Below, piece by piece: positions 53,663 to 58,626 of a DNA stretch of 58,626 nucleotides. Position numbers and translations under genes: made by a program. The notes beneath the pieces were generated by a model that was not told where the DNA came from, made no database searches, and saw only the letters and a list, made by a program, of their open reading frames with translations. The first letter of the stretch is position 1. Each line of letters opens with the position of its first letter. The stretch comes from Halomonas campaniensis (GTDB taxonomy: Bacteria > Pseudomonadota > Gammaproteobacteria > Pseudomonadales > Halomonadaceae), in the NCBI RefSeq assembly GCF_014193375.1, contig NZ_JACHZF010000001.1, forward strand, positions 1 to 58,626, given 5' to 3'.

Positions 53663-55582
53663 ATGTCGCTAATCAAGCAGCTCTGGCTGACCATCGTGGT
53701 ACTGCTGTTGCTGGCCTTCGGCGGCAGCCTGTTCATCGGCGTGAGCACCAGCCGCCACTACATCGAGCAGGAAGTGCAGATCAAGAACGCCGACAACGCC
53801 AACGCCCTGGCGCTGTCGATGAGCCAGCTCGACAAGGACCCGGTGACCATCGGCCTGCTGATGGCGGCCCAGTTCGACACCGGCCACTACCGGCTGATCG
53901 AGCTGCGCGACCCCGCGGGCGAGATCATCGATCGGCGCGAGGGCAGTGAGCGGGTGGAGGACGTGCCCAGCTGGTTCGTCGACCTGGTGCGCTTCGAGGT
54001 CCCGCCCGGCCGTGCGGTGATCCAGGACGGCTGGCGGCAGTACGGCACCCTGGCCCTGCAGAGCCAGCACAGCTTCGCCTACCAGTCGCTGTGGCAGAGC
54101 ACCCTGGCGCTGCTCGGCTGGTTCGCCCTGGCCGGGGCGATCAGCCTGCTGCTGGCCGCCTGGATCGTGCGCACCATCCGCCGGCCGCTGAAGGCGGTGG
54201 TCCAGCAGGCCCGGGATATCGGCGACCGGCGCTTCACCACCTCCGAGGAGCCCCGCACCCGCGAGCTCAAGGAGGTGGTCCAGGCCATGAACCAGCTCTC
54301 CGGCAGCGTGCGCGACATGCTGGGGCGCGAGAGCGAACGACTCGACCAGCTGCGCCGCCGGCTGCAGCACGATGCCGTGACCGGCGTGCTCAACCGCGAG
54401 GCCTTCCTCGGCCAGCTGCGCAACGGGCTGGAGAGCAGCGGCCGCCAGGCCAGCGGCACCCTGGCGCTGGTGCGCCTGGCGCGGCTGGGCGAGATCAGCG
54501 AGCAGCTCGGCCACGCCGATACCGACGCCCTGCTCAAGTCCCTGGCCGACAGCCTCGACCAGCTGGGCAAGGTGCGCGGCGACGGCGTGGCCGGCCGCCT
54601 GGGCGGCGGCGACTTCGCCCTGCTGCTGCCCGGCAACCTCGACCCGGCGACGGTCGGCCGCGACATCACCCAGCGCCTCCAGCTCCTGAAGCAGGACGAG
54701 TCGCGCGTGAGCCTGGGGCTGCCCTCGGCGCTGATCGCCTACTCCCAGGGCGACCGGGCCAGCGCGCTGATGGCCAGCCTCGACGGGGCGCTGGCCACCG
54801 CCGAGAACCGTGGCGACCTCGCCCAGCTGGTCGCCGAGGGCCCCGAGCGCCTGCCGCTGTTCACCAGCCATGCGGAGTGGCGTCGGGCCCTGGAGGACGC
54901 CATGCAGACCGGTGTCTACCTGGGCCGCTTCCCGGTGCTGGACGGCCAGGGCCGCCTGCTGCACCTGGAGTGCCCCTCCCGGCTACGCCTCAAGGGCGAG
55001 TGGCGAAACGCCGGGGTGTTCATGCCGTGGATCTCGCGGCTGGAGCTCGACGCGGCGCTGGACATGGCGGTGGCCCGGGCCACCCTCAAGGAGATCGCCC
55101 GCCACGGCAAGCCGCTGGGCATCAACCTCTCGCCGGCCTCGGTGCGCAACGCCCGCTTCGTGCTGGACCTGCGTGCGCTGATGCACAGCCAGCGGGAGGC
55201 CGCCGCCAAGCTGTGGCTCGAGGTGCCGGAGTCCATGGTCATCCACGACCTGGAGAGCTTCCGCAGCCTGTGCCGCGAGCTGCAGCCCTTCGGCTGCCGG
55301 CTTGGCCTGGAGCACGTCGGCCGCGAGTTCCGGCGCATCTCCGACCTACAGGACCTGGGCCTCGCCTACCTCAAGATCGACGCCTCCCTGGTGCGCGGCG
55401 TGGACGCAAGCCCCGAGCAGCAGACCATCCTGCGCGGCATGGCCACGCTCTGCCACTCCATCGGCATCCTGGCCATCGCCGAAGGCGTCGACAGCCTGCA
55501 GGAGTCCGAGCTGCTCTATGAACTGGGCATGGACGGCGTCACCGGGCCGGGCGTTCGCCAGCACGACCGCCCCGGCGGCTAA
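53663..55582 (+). CDS. lapD: LapD, c-di-GMP receptor controlling adhesin release
   Basis: 639 aa. Two membrane helices flank a periplasmic LapD/MoxY domain (about residues 25-150) that binds LapG. A HAMP segment (RTIRRPLKAVVQQARDIGDR) is followed by degenerate GGDEF (RLGGGDF in place of GGDEF) and EAL domains (LECPSRL at the EAL position, MDGVTGPGVR near the end). LapD binds but does not make or break c-di-GMP, and at high c-di-GMP it sequesters LapG. The degenerate motifs match that receptor role. Confidence 0.93.
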   Translation: MSLIKQLWLTIVVLLLLAFGGSLFIGVSTSRHYIEQEVQIKNADNANALALSMSQLDKDPVTIGLLMAAQFDTGHYRLIELRDPAGEIIDRREGSERVEDVPSWFVDLVRFEVPPGRAVIQDGWRQYGTLALQSQHSFAYQSLWQSTLALLGWFALAGAISLLLAAWIVRTIRRPLKAVVQQARDIGDRRFTTSEEPRTRELKEVVQAMNQLSGSVRDMLGRESERLDQLRRRLQHDAVTGVLNREAFLGQLRNGLESSGRQASGTLALVRLARLGEISEQLGHADTDALLKSLADSLDQLGKVRGDGVAGRLGGGDFALLLPGNLDPATVGRDITQRLQLLKQDESRVSLGLPSALIAYSQGDRASALMASLDGALATAENRGDLAQLVAEGPERLPLFTSHAEWRRALEDAMQTGVYLGRFPVLDGQGRLLHLECPSRLRLKGEWRNAGVFMPWISRLELDAALDMAVARATLKEIARHGKPLGINLSPASVRNARFVLDLRALMHSQREAAAKLWLEVPESMVIHDLESFRSLCRELQPFGCRLGLEHVGREFRRISDLQDLGLAYLKIDASLVRGVDASPEQQTILRGMATLCHSIGILAIAEGVDSLQESELLYELGMDGVTGPGVRQHDRPGG

Positions 55583-55603
55583 GAACCTGTCTCCATGACG
55601 AAA

Positions 55604-55634
55604 AGCGCCGCCTGGCAATCAGCCAGGCGGCGCT
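55604..55634 (+). terminator. Hairpin terminator after lapD
   Basis: AGCGCCGCCTGGC and its exact complement form a 13-bp stem with a 5-base loop, starting 22 bases after the lapD stop. A GTT follows but no long T-run. It is the strongest hairpin in this gap. Confidence 0.7.
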
Positions 55635-55640
55635 GTTATG

Positions 55641-55700
55641 AACCTTCTTGTTGCAGGCGACGCTATTGTGAATCTTCTTGTTGCAGACGACGCTGTTTGT
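55641..55700. repeat. Two 30-bp tandem repeats downstream of lapD
   Basis: Units 55641-55670 and 55671-55700 share most bases (CTTCTTGTTGCA with GACGCT), and a partial copy precedes them at 55623-55640. They lie in the 296-base gap between lapD and the small minus-strand gene; no gene is supported there. Confidence 0.65.
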
Positions 55701-55743
55701 AGGAGGGAGACTCTGTCTCGCGACTGGAGGCCGAAGGCCTCCC
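55699..55743. repeat. REP-like element, copy 1
   Basis: Two hairpins in series: GAGAC-TCT-GTCTC (55707-55719) and GGAGGCC-GAA-GGCCTCC (55726-55742), preceded by TAGGAG. The same plan recurs at 55817 with different stem sequence. REP elements of Pseudomonas and relatives have this type of paired hairpin. Confidence 0.6.
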
Positions 55744-55816
55744 GGGTAGCCATGGCACACACAAATATCATAAAACGAGTTGGCAGTCGGAGAGCCACCA
55801 AGGGTTTAGGCTACTG

Positions 55817-55860
55817 GTGGGAGCTGGGCTTTGCCCGGCGAATGGCGCCGAAGGCGCCCA
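55817..55860. repeat. REP-like element, copy 2
   Basis: Two hairpins in series: GGGC-TTT-GCCC (55826-55836) and GGCGCC-GAA-GGCGCC (55844-55858), preceded by TGGGAG. It lies in the same orientation as copy 1, about 118 bases away, and just downstream of the convergent small gene. Confidence 0.6.
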
Positions 55861-55878
55861 AGCGGATAGCCCCCCTCC

Positions 55879-56217
55879 TCAGATCACCCCGCCCTCCTCG
55901 TCCTCGCCACTCACCAGGCGCAGGCCGTTCAGGCGCCGACGCAGCGACTGTCGCTCCATCACCTTCTGCTGGGCGGGCTCGGGCAGGTCGGTGAAGCTGA
56001 TCACCCCCTTGTCCATCAGCACCTCGATGACGTCCTCCAGCACCCGCACGAAGGCGAGATCCGAGGCCTGGAAGTGCGCCTGCCCCTTTCCCGTCTCGCC
56101 TTCCATCAGGAAGGCCAGCAGCTCCGGCGAATCCGCCGCCAGGAATTCGCGGCAGTCCGGCGTTGCGTCCCGGCTGACCAGTTCGATGCGACCGTCGTCG
56201 TCGCGCTTGATGTACAT
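55879..56217 (-). CDS. Small conserved hypothetical protein, 112 aa
   Basis: Soluble and acidic, starting MYIKRDDDGRIELVSRDA; it contains DLAFVRVLEDVIEVLMDKGVI (here shown in part), a helical segment, and SFTDLPEPAQQKVMERQSLR. Similar short proteins in gammaproteobacteria are sometimes labelled tryptophan synthase beta-like, a name without functional support. AGAGAG precedes the ATG. It sits between lapD and the adhesin gene on the adhesin's strand. Confidence 0.75.
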   Translation of the reverse strand: MYIKRDDDGRIELVSRDATPDCREFLAADSPELLAFLMEGETGKGQAHFQASDLAFVRVLEDVIEVLMDKGVISFTDLPEPAQQKVMERQSLRRRLNGLRLVSGEDEEGGVI

Positions 56218-56308
56218 GAAGGCTCTCTCTTCTGGCTATACCGTGCATGCTAGGCCAGATCGTCCAGCCGTGCAGCATGGTTGTCATGGTGCCGCATGGT
56301 GTGAAAGC

Positions 56309-56333
56309 AAGCGCCCGGCAATGCCGGGCGCTT
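56309..56333 (-). terminator. Hairpin terminator of the adhesin gene
   Basis: AAGCGCCCGGC and its exact complement form an 11-bp stem with a 3-base loop. It begins 18 bases beyond the adhesin stop codon in its direction of transcription and continues into GCTTTC. Confidence 0.75.
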
Positions 56334-56351
56334 CGTGGGAGTGGAAAGGGA

Positions 56352-58626
56352 TTAGTCGATATCGAGCTGGCCGTTTTCGATGAGAGAGTTCAGATAATCG
56401 CTCGCGGAAAGGCCACCTGTATCAACGTTATTCAGAAGTATGGTTTGATCTGCTCCTGTAATCTCCCCATCCCCACCAAGAGACAGGCCCCCTGATGTGC
56501 TGATATGAAGCAGGATACCGCCCTCACTCTCCTCGGCGAGGATATAGTCATCCTGACCTGCATCTTGAGGCAAGCCACTCAAAAGTTCCGAGATTGTCAG
56601 CGTATCGCCTTCTCCGACTGAGAAGTCCATCACCACATCCTGAGCGGGTGAGTCTGTGGTCCCTTGGTCGCCATCCTGACCAAAGCTCCAGGCGAAAGTG
56701 TCGGCACCCGCACCGCCATACAAGATATCGTCACCAGCACCGCCGATAAGGATGTCGTCACCATCACCACCTCGTATCTCATTGTTACCGGAACCGCCTG
56801 CTAGGGCATTATTTTCCTCTGTGCCCATAATGACCCCAGAGTTTTGAGCCGTCAGCATGATTGACCCAGAAACATCATCCCCATCTGCATCTATCGCATC
56901 AAAATCAAAATTAATATCAGCAGCACCAATGTCATCAAGAACAAAAGTATTAATTCCGCTAACACCCATGCTTTGATTGGTTCCAGAAGCGGCCAACTCT
57001 ATCTTGTCAACAAGAAGCCCATCTGGCGAAACAGGTAACGCAAAGAAACCTTCACTATCCAGATCGTCTGGAGTAATGCTTCCAGTTAAAGGAGAGCTTG
57101 CACCATTCGCATAGTAAATTGTATAGCTCACAATGCCTGTATCGAACTTATTGAAGCCTACTTGAGCAGTAAACACTTCGTTAGCTGCCCCACTGTCACC
57201 TGCGTCATCAAAATTCAATAGGATAGATTGCCCATCATTGAAATTAGCGGTTCCGACACCAAGCTGGTTATTATTAGCATTTACCAGTTCGCCACCACCG
57301 GAAGCAGTAATCTCTACCAGCCAATCTTTATTGGGATCAGAACCAAAGCTACCATCTTCGTAGATATAATAGGCGTCTTTTGGACCACCAGCACTCCCTT
57401 CAGCAACCGTATCTACATCAAGCCTAGATAAGTCAACAGGCGCATGCTGTATAAACGTATAGCTTCCGTCAAGTTTGGCCTCCATCGTAAATACCAGCGG
57501 CCCTCCATCACCGGCAGTCGCTGTAATCATGCTTGTTCCAAGCCCCGAATAGACTAATGGAACACCCCCAGAGGTCAAGGTGTTTGACTCGCTTCCAGTG
57601 AATTCAACACTCACACCTGTCAAGGTTACTTGGCCACCACCATCTGCTCCCATTTTGGCGAAAGTACCAAAAAGCAAGGTATCAGCGGTGTTCTGGAAGA
57701 TTCCATCACGAATATCAAGCAGTGGCGCGTCATCAAACACCGTCACTTCCAGACTGGCTCCGGCAGCGGCCTGACCCAGTCCATCAGTGAAGGCGATCTC
57801 GTAGTTCACCAGCAGATCATCCAGCGGCGTGTCACCGTCCAGGTGCGCCTTGGCTTCGTTCAGCTCGAAAACGTAACTCACCGTCCACACGCCCGAGCCT
57901 GGCTCGGTCTCGCTGACATCGGTCACCCGCAGCACATTCTCACTGCCTTCCGACGCCGGGATCTCGATTGAGCCGCCCCCCCAAGCGCCGTCCGTCAGAA
58001 GCTCCACACCATCAATGGCCAGCGTACCCAAGCCTCCCGGCGCAGTAATGGTGAAGCTGCCGCTGGCGGTCAGCTGACCCTCACTGCTGCTGTAGTCAGT
58101 GCGCAGGGTGCCATCCGGCAGGTAGGCCTCGTTGACACTCAGCGTGCCATCTCCCAAGTCCAGCGTCGGCCCAGCGATATCGTCCACGGTGATGCTCAGT
58201 GTGGTCGTGGCCGTGTCGCCATCGGCATCGGTGATGGTGTAGGTGAAGGCGTCTACGCCGCCCGCTTCCAGCCCTGCCTTGGCGGTATACAGATAGCTGC
58301 CATCGGCATTGAGTACCAGAGTGCCGTAGGTTCCTTCAATCGCCACGCCAACATCACCGCTGACATCCTCGCCCTGATCACCAAACGCCACACCGGTAAT
58401 CCAACCATTGCTCGGGCCGTCGGCGCCAATCTGGTCGCTCTTCAGCACACCGTCTTCTGCCGATACATCAAGGACAGCGCCTTCATCCACCGAATTGCTG
58501 TTCGGGTCAGCAAGGGGAGCATCGTCGACTACCGTCACTTCCAGACTGGCTCCGGCAGCGGCCTGACCCAGTCCATCAGTGAAGGCGATCTCGTAGTTCA
58601 CCAGCAGATCATCCAGCGGCGTGTCA
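56352..58626 (-). CDS. Large RTX/type I-secreted adhesin, LapA-like (C-terminal part)
   Basis: The frame is open to the right edge, so only the last about 758 residues are present. From N- to C-terminus there are VCBS/T1SS-143-type beta repeats (VNYEIAFTDGLGQAAAGASL recurring 264 residues apart), a distinct domain at about 56850-57720, RTX calcium-binding repeats (GGDGDDILIGGAGDD, GGAGADTF) near 56698-56826 and a C-terminal type I secretion signal region. With LapG and LapD next to it, this is most likely their surface adhesin substrate. The N-terminal retention module and LapG cleavage site, which would prove it, lie outside the window, as do the secretion genes. Confidence 0.85.
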   Translation of the reverse strand, partial: DTPLDDLLVNYEIAFTDGLGQAAAGASLEVTVVDDAPLADPNSNSVDEGAVLDVSAEDGVLKSDQIGADGPSNGWITGVAFGDQGEDVSGDVGVAIEGTYGTLVLNADGSYLYTAKAGLEAGGVDAFTYTITDADGDTATTTLSITVDDIAGPTLDLGDGTLSVNEAYLPDGTLRTDYSSSEGQLTASGSFTITAPGGLGTLAIDGVELLTDGAWGGGSIEIPASEGSENVLRVTDVSETEPGSGVWTVSYVFELNEAKAHLDGDTPLDDLLVNYEIAFTDGLGQAAAGASLEVTVFDDAPLLDIRDGIFQNTADTLLFGTFAKMGADGGGQVTLTGVSVEFTGSESNTLTSGGVPLVYSGLGTSMITATAGDGGPLVFTMEAKLDGSYTFIQHAPVDLSRLDVDTVAEGSAGGPKDAYYIYEDGSFGSDPNKDWLVEITASGGGELVNANNNQLGVGTANFNDGQSILLNFDDAGDSGAANEVFTAQVGFNKFDTGIVSYTIYYANGASSPLTGSITPDDLDSEGFFALPVSPDGLLVDKIELAASGTNQSMGVSGINTFVLDDIGAADINFDFDAIDADGDDVSGSIMLTAQNSGVIMGTEENNALAGGSGNNEIRGGDGDDILIGGAGDDILYGGAGADTFAWSFGQDGDQGTTDSPAQDVVMDFSVGEGDTLTISELLSGLPQDAGQDDYILAEESEGGILLHISTSGGLSLGGDGEITGADQTILLNNVDTGGLSASDYLNSLIENGQLDID
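57739..57834 (-). repeat. Direct repeat within the adhesin gene, first copy
   Basis: These 96 bases are identical to 58531-58626, 792 bases away (264 codons). The second copy is cut by the window edge, so the true repeat may be longer. Confidence 0.9.
58531..58626 (-). repeat. Direct repeat within the adhesin gene, second copy
   Basis: Base-for-base identical to 57739-57834 up to the window edge. It marks the spacing of one adhesin repeat unit (264 residues) and implies more copies beyond the edge. Confidence 0.9.

Noticed and set aside
55638..55994. Plus-strand open frame of 118 codons after lapD
   Set aside because: It is built from the 30-bp tandem repeats and both REP-like elements and then overlaps a better-supported minus-strand gene; no ribosome site.
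56247..56495. Short plus-strand open frame over the adhesin's 3' end
   Set aside because: It crosses the adhesin terminator and the adhesin coding region and shows no start signal or recognisable protein.

Overview
The window looks like chromosome from a high-GC gammaproteobacterium, most likely Halomonas or a close relative. The grounds are the strong G/C third-position bias, the gene families (cioAB-cydDC, pqiABC, lapG-lapD with a lapA-like adhesin, gap-arsJ, RutR-like control of xanthine dehydrogenase) and the style of short repeats. No rRNA, tRNA, CRISPR array or prophage was seen. Almost all of it is ordinary core and accessory chromosome; the unusual features are small-scale (repeats, operators, start sites) rather than a large unknown cluster.

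Layout. 1-95 is the right end of an IS21-family element (end of istB plus terminal repeats) that cuts off a minus-strand gene starting at 190. 402-4959 carries a small unknown protein, an M48 protease, a DUF4236 protein, a Spy-like periplasmic protein, endonuclease IV and a GNAT acetyltransferase. 5059-7853 is a complete TRAP transporter (receptor, small and large membrane subunits), followed by a tiny lipoprotein and a 19-bp palindromic repeat. 8172-10974 is a minus-strand run: DUF938 methyltransferase, RluF with a long basic tail, DUF2703 and YchJ. 11156-16377 holds a P2-type cation ATPase convergent with the HrpB helicase. 16464-18694 is the arsenate-detoxification pair gap-arsJ.

18666-27359 is a purine-catabolic block: a RutR-like TetR regulator, xdhABC, guanine deaminase and an NCS2 purine permease. 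RutR-like operators lie before xdhA and before the permease. A second purine enzyme, an adenine deaminase, lies at 30752-31747. Between them, 27439-30643 is a periplasmic redox block: msrP-msrQ plus a small cytochrome c on the minus strand, and a divergent di-haem peroxidase whose promoter carries two FNR/Anr-like boxes.

31815-31980 is an almost fully palindromic MITE whose end supplies the stop codon of a DUF4139 gene. 34030-39875 is a cydABDC-type operon (CioA/CioB-like bd oxidase plus its CydDC exporter). 40174-45641 has a Na+/Ca2+ exchanger family protein, pqiABC (inter-membrane lipid transport) and a helix-hairpin-helix protein. 45793-52871 has RhlE, an unknown protein, a CynX/NimT-type MFS transporter, a thioesterase with a PsrA-like box upstream, RdgC, an acyltransferase and a CDF metal exporter.

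52946-58626 is a c-di-GMP-controlled adhesion module: LapG protease, LapD receptor, two REP-like elements, a small conserved protein, and the C-terminal part of a large RTX/type I-secreted adhesin running off the right edge. The adhesin contains long perfect DNA repeats and a visible drop in GC in its C-terminal half.
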